A stretch of DNA of 64,000 bases from Atriophallophorus winterbourni (GCA_013407085.1 JACCGJ010019399.1:1-64000), one strand, 5' to 3'; shown: positions 1-9,969, counted from the stretch's first letter. Notes: generated by a model from the letters alone, not told the origin. A program made the numbers and translations.

Positions 1-375
1 TCAGTCGCGATATAAACACCAATGTGTTTATCCAACGGTTGAGTGACGCGTCCAAGCCCACCAAATTATTGACAAGACAATACGTGAGATGAGTACGGTA
101 CTATTGAAGCAAAATAATTATACAATAAAAATAGCAAACCTCAATTATTCCGCTTCGTACTGAATCCAAAAACAACGAATATTCAATAGCAACAAATACA
201 GCTAAATGTCACAATTTCAACTGCGCGCGAACGGCCAAATAAAGATACAAAAAAGTTGACCCAAAATCCAATAACTTCAAATAGTTCAGTAAAACAAAAC
301 GATAAAAATGAACAAAATGCAGGAGATTCGAACGTTTGATTTTCAATAAATATAATTGGAATTCTGCCTTTCACA
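1..375 (-). repeat. 3' LTR (partial) of the BEL/Pao element
   Basis: This stretch matches 2618-2990 nearly base for base and ends in the same ACA terminus. In the minus-strand sense of the element it is the downstream LTR; its outer 49 or so bases lie outside the window. Confidence 0.85.
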
Positions 376-646
376 TCGTTCCCCGAAATCCGCACCGGAT
401 TTCACAAAGGTTAACAATGCACATGCTCTGGTTCCCTAAGAAGGTCATTATTCATTCTTCAACTCATATGCTAGAACAAACGCGTAGATGTTACTTTCGG
501 AATTAAAGTGAGAGAATGTCATCATGCACAAGACGTTCTCCATGCCTCACACACGTGACAAAATTCACCGGCTCTTTTAGCCAGGTTGATCAGAAGCCAG
601 ACGTTTTCCATGCCTTACTTCAACCAACCTGGTTTGCCCAATCACT

Positions 647-2560
647 TTACGTAACGAAACCAATTTTCAATTGCTCGGTCACATCTGTGAATTCCCTTTG
701 AACACTTAACACGAGTTTGTTACGTGTCGTCTGGGAATTAACTGGTCCCAGAACCACCCAGCCAAGCGTGGTTAGGTAAGCAAATGGCTCGTTGGGGCGA
801 CCAAATCTCTGCTCCAATACCTCATGTGCTTCTGGTACGTCCGCTCCAATAGGCATACCAACCGAGTGATTAGGAATGTCAGGTAAATCTAAATCATTCA
901 AATGTTCCCATGGCTTGGCGTCAATAGCAGCCGAATAACAATTGTTTCTAGGCAAATCCGAAACACAAAATGCGCGCTGTATGACCACAGTAGGTTTATC
1001 GCAACCTAATGGTGCTAGCGAGAGTTCTGTTGTCCCAGATTCTAGATGAGAATCCGAATTCAGCGTTCGAATATGTAGGACTTCTTTTTCGGGTTGAATT
1101 CCCAATTCAACAAGAAGGCTACTTTTCACAAGAGACACATCAGATCCGTTATCCAACATAGCATATGTATCTACTGCGCCTCGTGGTCCCAGAACGGTAA
1201 CAGGGAATGTGCCCAGACGGACACGTTCAAAACGAGCACTCATACTGTTACATCTTAGCAAATTTTGATCACTCCCTTCCTTGTGCATATGTAACAAGTA
1301 ATTATGCCTCCCATTACAACCAGAGACAGAGCAGAACACATTCTTGCGGCAATCTATAGCTCGATGACCGGTAAGAAGACATAAGAAACAAGCCTGATAT
1401 TTCTTGACAACGTTCCACCGACCAGTCACATCGTAAGATTTGAACATGTCACAATTATCCAAATCGTGTTTATCACCACAAACATAACAACTGCTGTCAA
1501 GGTTTGATTGAAACTGGCCCGTGCGGTTAACTGTAGCATGAACTCGCGAAAAGTCTCTACTTGTCTTCTCCATCGTCTTTACAATCGATTTGGTCGCAAT
1601 TTGACCGAAGCGACTACGACATATACGTGCCTCGTCCGCTATAAACCGCTGCAGGTCATGAAATTTAGGCTGACGGTTGCCTTGGTTGATCACATCAACT
1701 AATCTGGCCCAACGATCCTGCAGTTCATATGGTAATTTATAGACGATCAACTCAAGTGTCGTCAAAGAATCAAGGTCCCCTTCGTAATTCATTCGAGAGA
1801 GAGCAGTCTCGCAGTTCTGCATCTCTATCGAAAGTTGAGTCAGCGAGACCCCGTTTGACTTTACTTTTTCCATGGATGAAATTAACCGGTCAATCATTGA
1901 CCGCGCGATAACGTGAGTCTGTCCGTAGAGATCAGTTAGTATCTCTCGCGCCCTTTTGTAGGCAGTTTCGGGCAACAACATACTACATCCATCGATAGCA
2001 TCTCGCGCTTGACCCTTACAATAGTGCAGCAAATACAGCATACGTTGTCCGTCGTCAAAAACATTACTTTCAATATAGTTTTCAAACTGACGTACAAATT
2101 TCCAATACTGACATGGATTGCCATCAAAATACTGCAATTCTACTCGTGGCATCACCGGTGTTACACGGTCAGGGAAATGACTTGGCCCTTTGCGTGCTTC
2201 TTGGGGTTTAACTGAGCTGAGATATTCCTTGACGGTCTTCTCAGCCTTACCGTCTCCAGCAACCTGGCGAGAATCTCCATCCTCAGACAGTTCTAATTTA
2301 AGTCGTGCTAGTCGAGTAGCATTCGCAGCGATCAACAGTCCTAACTCAAGCTCCTGACGCTTCTGTTCTTCCTCTATTTGTGCTAACACAAACTGCGCCC
2401 TAAGATTATCAGAGTTAGAACTGACTACCGAACCAGAGCATGACATGTTATCAACCAATGGAAGATTACCGACTTGCCCGTCCAAAGGATCCTTTTGTTC
2501 GTGTTCAGTCGTTTTCTTCGACGATTTCTTCGTTTTCCTCATTTGCTCGAACGAAGCCAA
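647..2560 (-). CDS. BEL/Pao gag-protease polyprotein (637 aa), no pol
   Basis: This is the capsid-like and aspartic protease polyprotein of a BEL/Pao retrotransposon. After a basic N-terminus and a coiled-coil-like Glu/Lys stretch (about residues 55-95) comes a DUF1759-type gag region (about 135-300, with FDGNP and LLHYC). Paired Cys/His knuckles follow at about 355-425 (CYVCGDKHDLDNC, CFLCLLTGHRAIDC). A DUF1758-type retropepsin region then carries a DNGSD active-site motif (the family has D-S/T-G or D-N-G). The reading frame is intact but stops about 40 residues beyond the protease region, where pol would normally continue, so the product is gag-protease only. The start at 2560 lies 8 bases inside the 5' LTR boundary. 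It is expected to act in cytoplasmic virus-like particles. Family call is confident; activity is not known. Confidence 0.85.
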   Translation of the reverse strand: MASFEQMRKTKKSSKKTTEHEQKDPLDGQVGNLPLVDNMSCSGSVVSSNSDNLRAQFVLAQIEEEQKRQELELGLLIAANATRLARLKLELSEDGDSRQVAGDGKAEKTVKEYLSSVKPQEARKGPSHFPDRVTPVMPRVELQYFDGNPCQYWKFVRQFENYIESNVFDDGQRMLYLLHYCKGQARDAIDGCSMLLPETAYKRAREILTDLYGQTHVIARSMIDRLISSMEKVKSNGVSLTQLSIEMQNCETALSRMNYEGDLDSLTTLELIVYKLPYELQDRWARLVDVINQGNRQPKFHDLQRFIADEARICRSRFGQIATKSIVKTMEKTSRDFSRVHATVNRTGQFQSNLDSSCYVCGDKHDLDNCDMFKSYDVTGRWNVVKKYQACFLCLLTGHRAIDCRKNVFCSVSGCNGRHNYLLHMHKEGSDQNLLRCNSMSARFERVRLGTFPVTVLGPRGAVDTYAMLDNGSDVSLVKSSLLVELGIQPEKEVLHIRTLNSDSHLESGTTELSLAPLGCDKPTVVIQRAFCVSDLPRNNCYSAAIDAKPWEHLNDLDLPDIPNHSVGMPIGADVPEAHEVLEQRFGRPNEPFAYLTTLGWVVLGPVNSQTTRNKLVLSVQREFTDVTEQLKIGFVT

Positions 2561-2568
2561 TTGAGTAC

Positions 2569-2990
2569 TGTAACCGACAATTCGGTCCGGGGAAAATCGA
2601 GTTCAACGTCAAAGATTTCAGTCGCGATATAAACACCAATGTGTTTATCCAACGGTTGAGTCACGCGTCCAAGCCCACCAAAATATTGACAAGACAATAC
2701 GTGGGACAATACGGTACTATTGAAACGAAATAATTATTCAATAAAATAGCAAACCTCAATTATTCCGCTTCGTACTGAATCCAAAAACAACGAATATTCA
2801 ATAGCAACAAATACAGCTAAATGTCACAATTTCAACTGCGCGCGAACGGCCAAATAAAGATACAAAAAAGTTGACCCAAAATCCAATAACTTCAAATGGT
2901 TCAGTAAAACGAAACGATAATAATGAACAAAATGCAGGAGATTCGAACGTTTGATTTTCAATAAAAATAATTGGAATTCTGCCTTTTACA
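2569..2990 (-). repeat. 5' LTR of the BEL/Pao element (422 bp)
   Basis: This LTR is bounded by TGTAA and TTACA and is the direct repeat of 1-375. On the minus strand the ten bases right after it read GTACTCAATT, identical to the ten bases after the 5' LTR of the second BEL element (28524). That is a candidate primer-binding or leader site. Confidence 0.85.
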
Positions 2991-3735
2991 GTTGATGTAG
3001 AGCGAGATTTGGGGGTGATGGTAACTTTATCCCTGAAAAAACTGCGGAGGATACTGCCAGAAAGGTCGGTTCTGCCAGCCGCATGTGGTGGGCATTGAAA
3101 CGACCCTTTTTACAGATAAATCCCAAAGTTTTTCAAGTTCTGTATAGCTCTCATGTCAGACCAATATTAGAATTTGGGCTTCCCGTGAACTATCCGTTAA
3201 CCAAAGGGGAGAAGGATCGTATGGAGAAAGTCTAAAGGAGGGCTACCAAGTGCGTGAGGGGTATGTTTCGTATTCCCTATGACGACCGATTGCGGGAACT
3301 CAAACTTCTCCCACTGGAATATCGAAGAATGCGATATGATTTGCTGGTCACGCGGAGAATCCTGCTTGGATATTACGGAACGGAACTTCAACAATTCTTT
3401 TCGGTATCCACGGACTCCAGAACTAGAGGTCATTCGCTGAAGTTGCAGAAGCGCCGAACGGAACACCTGAAGCCATCGTTTACTCTGTCGACCAGAGTGG
3501 TCAATATTTGGAATGCACTCTCCGCTGATGCAATTGGGGCAGTCACCGAAGAGCAGTTTAAACGCATATTGGACGGTGAACTTCCCGCTATCCTGCGCGA
3601 TTCGCCTACTCTTTCAGCTCAGTAACTCCTCGTGAGGAATCTACGCTGAGATAGCAGAGACCCGGGAGGTGAAGCGGCTTTCACGGACTGTAGTCCTCCT
3701 GCCGTCTATTCAGAAGAAGAAGAAAAGCAGGTAAG
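2991..3735 (+). mobile_element. CR1-like LINE, 3' fragment (copy A)
   Basis: The plus strand encodes the C-terminal part of a non-LTR reverse transcriptase ORF with frameshifts. The segment 3254-3625 is open and covers the conserved tail (RGMFRIPYDDRLRELKLLPL, then RVVNIWNALSADAIG) down to a stop at 3623-3625. A short 3' UTR and a (GAA)n tail end near 3733. The copy begins abruptly at 2991 against an LTR. It is the same family as 4113-5690, which lies in opposite orientation. Confidence 0.85.
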
Positions 3736-4112
3736 TGGTTGAGACTAATTGGTATCAATTTTTACCCATTAGGTAATCTGGGTACAGCCAGCTCTAATTT
3801 CGTTAATCAAAGTTTCGAAGTGATGACACTAACTTGAAAAAAGATATTAAGCCATTGAATGCGTTCTAAACTCGCGGGTCTTATTACGCTTTATGAAGCC
3901 TTCGCGAAACCTCATCGAAACTATTGCGTTCAAAATTAATTGCCCTATCTGAAAATGAAAATTCCAAGCTCGGACATACACACTGCTCAACTACTCGTAA
4001 AACCGATTGACAAGGAAAGTTTTATATGGAATGCATGTATAATTTTGTTCTCTTTCCACTAAAGAGGAGGCATTTCGTATGTGATCAAATTGAAACCAGC
4101 AAATCACAAGGA
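3736..4112. other. Spacer between inverted LINE copies, nothing recognised
   Basis: This is about 375 bases of AT-rich sequence between the two GAA-tailed LINE ends. No open frame, repeat family or RNA gene is recognised in it. Confidence 0.6.
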
Positions 4113-4444
4113 TTCTTCTTCTTCTTCTTCTGAATAGACGGTAGGAGGACTACAGTCCGTGAAAGCCGCTTCACCTCCCGGGTCTCTGCGATCTCAGCGT
4201 AGATTCCTCACGAGGAGTTACTGAGCTGAAAGAGTAGGCGAATCGCGCAGGATAGCGGGAAGTTCACCGTCCAATATGCGTTTAAACTGCTCTTCGGTGA
4301 CTGCCCCAATTGCATCAGCGGAGAGTGCATTCCAAATATTGACCACTCTGGTCGACAGAGTAAACGATGGCTTCAGGTGTTCCGTTCGGCGCTTCTGCAA
4401 CTTCAGCGAATGACCTCTAGTTCTGGAGTCCGTGGATACTGAAA

Positions 4445-4526
4445 TGAAAGCACAAGCCTGATCCAGGCAAAGTGCCGCACAGTCAGAGACTTCACGTGGG
4501 CTAAGATACTATCAGGTTGCCCAGGC
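4445..4526 (-). mobile_element. R1 SINE, short form, inserted in LINE copy B
   Basis: This short R1 copy (tail side at the left) interrupts the LINE reading frame. CTGAAA is duplicated on both sides (4439-4444 and 4527-4532), and the uninterrupted LINE copy A shows a single equivalent there. This marks the 82-bp form as a genuine insertion. Confidence 0.8.
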
Positions 4527-4742
4527 CTGAAAAGAATTGTTGATGTTCCGCTCCGTAATATCCAAGCAGGATTCTCCGCGTGACCAGCAAATCATATCAC
4601 ATTCTTCGATATTCCAGTGGGAAAAGTTTGAGTTCCCGCAATCTGTCGTCATAGGGTATACGAAACATACCCCTCACGCACTTGGTAGCCCTCCTTTGGA
4701 CTTTCTCCAGTCGATCCTTGTCCCCTTTAGTTAACGGATAGT

Positions 4743-5681
4743 TCACCGGAAGCCAAATTCTAATATTGGTCTGGCGTGAGAGCTATACAGAACTTGAGAA
4801 ACTTTGTGATTTATCTCTAAGAAGGATCGTCTCAATGCCCACCATATGCGGCTGGCAGAACCGACCTTTCTGGCAGTATCCTCCGCAGTTTTGAGGGATG
4901 AAGTTACCATCACCCCCAAATCTAGCTCTACATCAACTATCCTGAGATCATGGCCCTCCAAATGATATGCATGTCGCATGTTGTTGCTCCCGATGAGCAT
5001 GATAGCACACTTCTTTTCATTAATCGGGAGCATCCATCCGTCAGTCCAATTCCGAAGTTCATTCAAATCATTTTGTAAGTGGGAAGCGTCAGCGGCAGTC
5101 GTGACAGAAGCCCACACCTTCAGATCATCTGCAAATAAGAGATAACCACTGTTCAGACTACCGGGAAGGTCACTCACATAGAGTTTGAACAAGGTTGGCC
5201 CCAGAACGGATCCTTGTGGTACACCAGAAGTGGGGATAAAGGATGCAGATCTGGCCCCATTGACTTCGACGAGGCTTCGCCTTCCGATAAGAAAATCCTC
5301 AATCCAAGCAAGCAAAGAAGCCTCTATACCAGACATTCTTAGTTTCCAAATAAGCCTCTGATGTGGAACACGGTCGAATGCTTTACTGAAGTCGATGAAG
5401 ACTACATCAACTGGCACACCAGCGTCAAGGCTTCTGCACCAATGTTCTCGGGCGGTCAGTAGATTGGAGATACATGAGCGGCCTTCCGTGAAGCCGTGTT
5501 GGGCATTCGAGCATTGTTGGGTCTCGCGCAAATACTGTTCTATCTTATCCTTTACAATCCGTTCCAGCAATTTGCTTACGACAGACGTAAGTGTAACAGT
5601 ACGGTAATTTACAGGGTCAATGAATCTGAATAAAATTATTTTGAGCGTGTTGCGATTAGGTGTTAATTTTCGCAATCTCAA
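4743..5681 (-). pseudogene. Reverse transcriptase ORF of CR1-like LINE copy B
   Basis: The 312-residue open stretch contains RT motifs in order: NYRTVTLTSVVSKLLERI, HGFTEGRSC, DFSKAFDRVPHQRL, SGVPQGSVLGPTLF and the catalytic FADD box (LLFADDLKVW). The stop is a break relative to family members, because homologous tail coding continues downstream in 4537-4734. The first 20 or so residues upstream of the RT motifs have no LINE character and are probably flanking sequence. Fragment only, lacking its endonuclease. Confidence 0.85.
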
Positions 5682-5690
5682 ATAAAAATC

Positions 5691-6239
5691 GACACTGCAA
5701 CCTAAAAATACTAGTGCTAGTGATTGATGCTTATTTTTGATCCGTGTGCGACTTAAATTTGAACTTGACCTTGAAAGGCAACGGGATTTAACCGCGACCT
5801 ACATAGCCATGCCTTGTTAATGAACGAAGCGAACTACTACTTTCAGTACTTAATAGCATCGAAGCTACTAATGCAGTCTCTAAAACTTACAGCACTCGGA
5901 AATATTTATCAAAACAACATCAGCGTAGACTATATTAGTGTCTGAACGAAATTTTATTTTCTTTTGTTGATCCTTCGGGTTTTCAAGTTCAATTTCAAGT
6001 TGCACAGGGCTGAAGGTGGCTAAAAGCCAATCACGCGCCCAGATTTCCTTCGACGGTATGCGTTTGAGCACCCGGCACTTCGATATCGAGTATACAGTTC
6101 GTACTTTTCACACGTTCTTGTTTCCGAATATCTGGAAAGTAAGGTAGGGTTTCTCTTCACCAGCACGGTGAGGGGTCAGCTATTCAGGAAACAATGTAAT
6201 AATATGCGTGAACAATGTGTGGTGTATGAAATCACTAGC
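5691..6239. other. No gene or repeat recognised
   Basis: AT-rich sequence between two LINEs. The small open stretches show no family features. Confidence 0.5.
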
Positions 6240-6326
6240 CTAGTCGTGGTAAAGTGAAACACAGTCATAGACTGCATGTGGGCTAATTTACTGTCATGTT
6301 GTCCAGGCCTAGACAGATATGATAAA
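6240..6326 (-). mobile_element. R1 SINE, degenerate short form
   Basis: It matches the R1 core (GACTGCATGTGGGCTAA, then GTCCAGGCCTAGACAG) with several substitutions and a worn tail. Confidence 0.65.
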
Positions 6327-6334
6327 AATGTAAA

Positions 6335-8160
6335 AATACGTTTTTTTGTTTTTTTAAAGTTTTTTTAGTAGACAATATGCGGGAATATGATAGACCATTT
6401 AACGTCTAATTCCTTTCTAAAGCTCAACACATTTGGGAGGCTTACTATACAATCTGGAAGCTTGTTCCAGAAGTTGACCACACGGTTGCTGAAAAAGTGC
6501 TCACGTGCCAGCAAACTGGGCCTACTCTTAAGAAGTTTAATGGAATTACCTCTTGTAGCTGCTTTAGGTGCAAGTTTAAGGATTTCAGTAATATTATCAC
6601 CCGTAAGACCCTTTAGAATCTTGAAGGCTTCTATTAGGTCACCTGGAACCCGCCGTCTTTTTAGTGAGAACAAACCGAGGTCCTTGAGTCTAGCCTCATA
6701 AGTTTTACCTGCCTGACCCTCAACCATCCTAGTCGCAAGGCACTGGACCCTTTCGAGACATGCTATATCCTTTTTTAAGTACGGTGCCCAGGATTGAACG
6801 CAGTACTCCAAGTGAGGCCGCACGACTACTTTGTATAAGGGAATGAAGATTGAAGTTTTTCGGCAAGATAACGCTGAGCGAAGTCTGAACAATTCTCTGC
6901 GAGCCTTGTTTGCAGCTTTGGCACATTGAGTAGCCCATTTAAAATCGCCTGTTATAGTAATGCCAAGATCCTTCACTTTCTGAGCAGCCGCTATTCTGAT
7001 AGTTCCTTCACCAACTTCTAGTTGGGTTGTCGCTAAATCAGTCGTCAGAAGACAGCTCTTCCTCAGGTTTAGTGGCAAGTCCCAGGTCTTTGTCTACCCG
7101 ATTACTTTTTCTAAATCAAAGATAAGCGTATCTCTACTGTCGGTTCCTAGGATCTTAACATCATCAGCAAAAAGGAAGCAGCGTGAACTCAAGCACGCTG
7201 CCAGGTCGTTTACAAAAATAAGAAAAAGTAATGGACCAAGCACCGAGCCTTGAGGCACTCCACTGAGAATCAGTGATTCCTGTGAGCACTCCCCTTCAAT
7301 TCTAACATAGTTAGTGCGATTAGTTAAGAAGCTGTCTAACCATCGATGTAGGTCACCTGTGACGCCACCCATACTTAGTTTGTGCAGAAGGTACCTATGG
7401 TTCACCGAGTCAAATGCCTTTTGAAAATCAAGATAGCAGACTTCGACTACTCTCCCTTCATCGAGGCGTAATGTCACTTCGTCAAGAAAGCTTAGAAGAT
7501 TGGTTAGGCAGGACCTTCCTTTCCAGAATCCGTGCTGGGCATCGGATAGTAAGGAATTTGCTACCAAATGTTTACATACCTGGTGCCGAATGATTTTTTC
7601 CAAGCACTTGCAAAGAATGCTTGTCAGGCTTACTGGCCTGTAGTTGCGTACATCCGAAATGGGACCCTTTTTGTATATGACTACTACCGCCGCTCGTTTC
7701 CAATCATCCGAGAGTATACCCTGGAGTAAGGTAGCTTCGAAAAGATTTCTGATTGCAAGGCTAACTATATTCGCGAGCGGTTGAAGAATAGCCGGATGTA
7801 TGCCGTCGGGGCCAGCTCACTTAGTTTTGTCCAGCTGCGACAGAACTGTGGTGACCATTTCCTGATTAACCTCCACCGAGCTAAAGGGAGGTGCTCTGCA
7901 CTCGTGAGTTTCTAAACAGTTACCTGAATCGCGCCGATAAACACTGCAGAAGAATGAATGCAACGCATCGGCTTTTTCCGTTGCAGTCAAAGCCGTATTG
8001 CCATCGTCCAGCACTAACGTACCTATTTCTTCTCTTAATGATCGCTTGGACTGAACATAGCCATAAAAAGCTTTCAAGTTAATCTTTGCTTTTTTGGCAA
8101 GTCGGGATTCATGAGGGCAGTCTCGATCTCTTCCCGGAGCATTTCCCATAGGAATAAATC
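6335..8160 (-). mobile_element. CR1-like LINE, 5'-truncated, frameshifted
   Basis: The minus strand carries three consecutive LINE coding segments. An endonuclease-RT linker lies at 7817-8149, an RT core at 7094-7603 (HGFWKGRSC, DFQKAFDSVNHRYLLHKL, SGVPQGSVLGPLLF, FLFADDVKIL) and the C-terminal RT-associated region at 6365-7078 (RPHLEYCVQSWAPYLKKDI, RVVNFWNKLPDCIVSLPN). Breaks occur between 7604 and 7816 and around 7080-7094. The 3' end is followed by an A-rich run (seen as T tracts at 6341-6366). The family differs from the GAA-tailed copies A and B. The endonuclease is missing, so the copy is dead. Confidence 0.85.
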
Positions 8161-8466
8161 CCTCTCTTTTTTATTAGAAAAAAAACAAAAATATAGTGAA
8201 AACCTTTTGAATTAAAAGTGTTTCTTGTCTAAGTTTTTCGTTGAAATGGACTTCTATGCATCGTCCTTTCATTCGATTGGGCATGCAAAATGCGTTAACT
8301 CTCTTACTTTTCGATGATGAGACATCTTTCATTCACAGATACACACGCCTGTGCTTTCTACGAATCAATTCTGGTTGTGTCGGGTGTTTTCTTCTTGATA
8401 GACGACAGGGGGTCAAGCCCTTGTAAGCCGCATCTCTTTATATCAGCAACATAGTCCAGGAGAACC
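8161..8466. other. No gene or repeat recognised
   Basis: About 300 bases between LINE fragments. It starts with an A-rich patch and has no supported feature. Confidence 0.5.
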
Positions 8467-8790
8467 TCAGTTGAAGAAATCCTGTCCAGTGTTGTTCAGC
8501 TTCGCCGTGATTACAGGCAATACCTTATCCAAAAGTTGCTTGAATTGGTTTTCAGAGCTCGCTGAGATAACCTCTTCCGGAAGTGCATTCCACAAGTTAA
8601 CAATTCTTGTTGAGAGCGTGAATCCCTGTGGTAGGCGTAGTGTCCTTCGCTTTTGAAGCTTTAGAGCATGACCACGGGTTCTTGAGTCCGTCACGAGAGA
8701 GAAAAACTCGCGCAGCTCGTCACCATAAGCTCACAGTAATATGCGACGAGTACACCTCCGATAGACTCTGGGCACTCTTTTCGTCTTGGT
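8467..8790 (-). mobile_element. CR1-like LINE, 3' coding fragment
   Basis: The minus-strand open segment 8467-8694 is the C-terminal LINE tail (TDSRTRGHALKLQKRRT, RIVNLWNALPEEVIS). It is homologous to copies A and B but diverged (NALPEEV against NALSADA). Weaker similarity seems to continue to about 8790. Only the last part of the element survives. Confidence 0.75.
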
Positions 8791-8924
8791 TGATTATCGC
8801 CCTGTGATAGTGATACTCAGTACTCCCTTGCTCGATTTACTATCTAGTGAACGGCGTAAATGAATGGATCTGGCGATAACGGACAGCTTTGTCTTACTTC
8901 AATATGCAAATTAAAATTGAAGAG

Positions 8925-9012
8925 TACAATAAGTGGGCAATGAACCAATTGATCGTCCAGAATTTCTTTCGGTGGCATGCTTCAAATGAACACCCACCAC
9001 TGATAACGTTGC
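8925..9012 (-). repeat. Repeat R4 fragment
   Basis: The stretch around 8978-9009 (CTTCAAATGAACACCCACCA) is the reverse complement of sequence at 40603-40628, and the flanks are weakly similar. It appears to be an unclassified dispersed repeat. Confidence 0.5.
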
Positions 9013-9117
9013 TTACTGCTAACGAATCTGTTGTACTCCGTGTAATATAAGGCACAGGAGAGATTGAAGCAAGGTTCAGCAGTGGTTAAAGCATGAATTA
9101 CACACATTTCTTAAAAT

Positions 9118-9224
9118 ATGGTATGGTATGGTATGAAAGCACCAGCCTGATCCAGGCAAAGTGCCGCACAGTCAGACTGCACGTATGCTAAGATACTCTC
9201 AGGTTGCCCAGGCCTAGACAGAGA
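9118..9224 (-). mobile_element. R1 SINE, short form with pentanucleotide tail
   Basis: A (GGTAT)n tail at 9119-9132 leads into the R1 3' module and stops at CCTAGACAGAG, the recurrent short-form boundary. Confidence 0.8.
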
Positions 9225-9299
9225 TTTCTTGAAATAGGCATGTTTTTAGTTACTCCATAACCCTGCAATAAAGGTTAACTAATGTTTTTAGTAAGATAT

Positions 9300-9425
9300 T
9301 GCAACCTTACTTGATCAGAACCAGGGTTAGTTCATCAGGACCAGCTGCCTTGAATCTTTTCATTGATTCAATGTATATGTCAAATTCGTTTCGGCCATGG
9401 CACGTATATATAAAATCACAAAAGT
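9300..9425 (-). mobile_element. LINE reverse-transcriptase linker fragment
   Basis: The minus strand reads a short segment with the conserved KAAGPDEL motif found just before the RT domain of non-LTR elements. No more of the element is visible. Confidence 0.5.
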
Positions 9426-9432
9426 TCAATAG

Positions 9433-9660
9433 TATCATCATCATCAAAGACAGCATTACACCGGTAGCACGTACCGAATGCTTAACTGCCATACAACCAT
9501 GATAGTCATGGTCATGGTTGTATGCGGGCTGGGATACTGCCAGGTCGCCCATGCCTAGACAGGAGAACAATTAGGGTTCTCGACCAAAGCCTTTGGCTAA
9601 AAAGCCTGACCCACAAGGCAGCGGGTTAGGTTGAGACCGTGTTCGTCTGACCTCTATCCA
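9433..9660 (-). mobile_element. RTE-like LINE composite: 5' end fused to 3' end
   Basis: Read on the minus strand, 9570-9510 matches the 5' end of the decayed LINE at 54612-57890 (CTGTCTAGGCATGGGCGACC). It runs straight into the family's 3' end (9505-9433: TACCGGTGTAATGCTGTCTT, then a TGATGATGA tail). Nothing of the coding region remains between them. The flank at 9575-9640 resembles LINE 5' UTR sequence at 57720-57790. Confidence 0.6.
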
Positions 9661-9960
9661 TTGACCTTCCTGGTATGAGTGACTCTGAAGGTGCTCGGAG
9701 AGCACCACCCAGCATAGCTCAATGGGTCATAGAGGTACACAAACCATCGCACCACGGTAAGGTCCAGTCTCAGCGCGATGGGTTCAATAGTATATTACAG
9801 CGTGAGAAGCAAAAAAGCTTTTAAAACCCACGAGTTTACATGTTATCTGGATCATAAAAATATTTTTTTTCCATGACCTAGCAGATCACATTAGCGTTCA
9901 GCCTGCACAATCCTGATACAGAAAAAGAGTCCCATTGTGAGAAGCTGTGCGTAGAACAAA
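9661..9960. other. No gene or repeat recognised
   Basis: About 300 bases with no supported coding or repeat assignment. Confidence 0.5.
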
Positions 9961-9969
9961 ATACGTCAA

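Larger units (their letters stand above)
1..2990 (-). mobile_element. BEL/Pao-type LTR retrotransposon, pol-less, left LTR cut by window edge
   Basis: Two direct repeats (1-375 and 2569-2990) flank one long minus-strand ORF with BEL/Pao gag and protease domains. The right repeat begins TGT and ends ACA, the usual LTR termini. The window opens about 49 bases inside the left LTR, so the target duplication on that side cannot be read. Only about 270 bases separate the ORF stop from the 3' LTR, leaving no room for reverse transcriptase, RNase H or integrase, so this copy is non-autonomous. The LTRs differ at several positions plus a 2-base length difference, so it is older than the element at 25373-28897. 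Its right end abuts the middle of a CR1-like LINE (2991 onward), which suggests insertion into that LINE, although truncation of the LINE would look the same. Confidence 0.85.
4113..5690 (-). mobile_element. CR1-like LINE, 5'-truncated (copy B), with a SINE inside
   Basis: This is a minus-strand non-LTR retrotransposon ending in a (GAA)n tail (seen as TTC repeats at 4113-4132). It carries a reverse transcriptase domain, the conserved C-terminal tail and a 3' UTR, and has lost the endonuclease. The tail coding part (4218-4440) is separated from the rest by a short SINE at 4445-4526. A frame break near 4743 separates the RT ORF from the segment 4537-4734. With copy A (2991-3735) it makes long inverted-repeat arms. 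Coding similarity stops near 5620-5690, the 5' truncation point. Confidence 0.85.
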
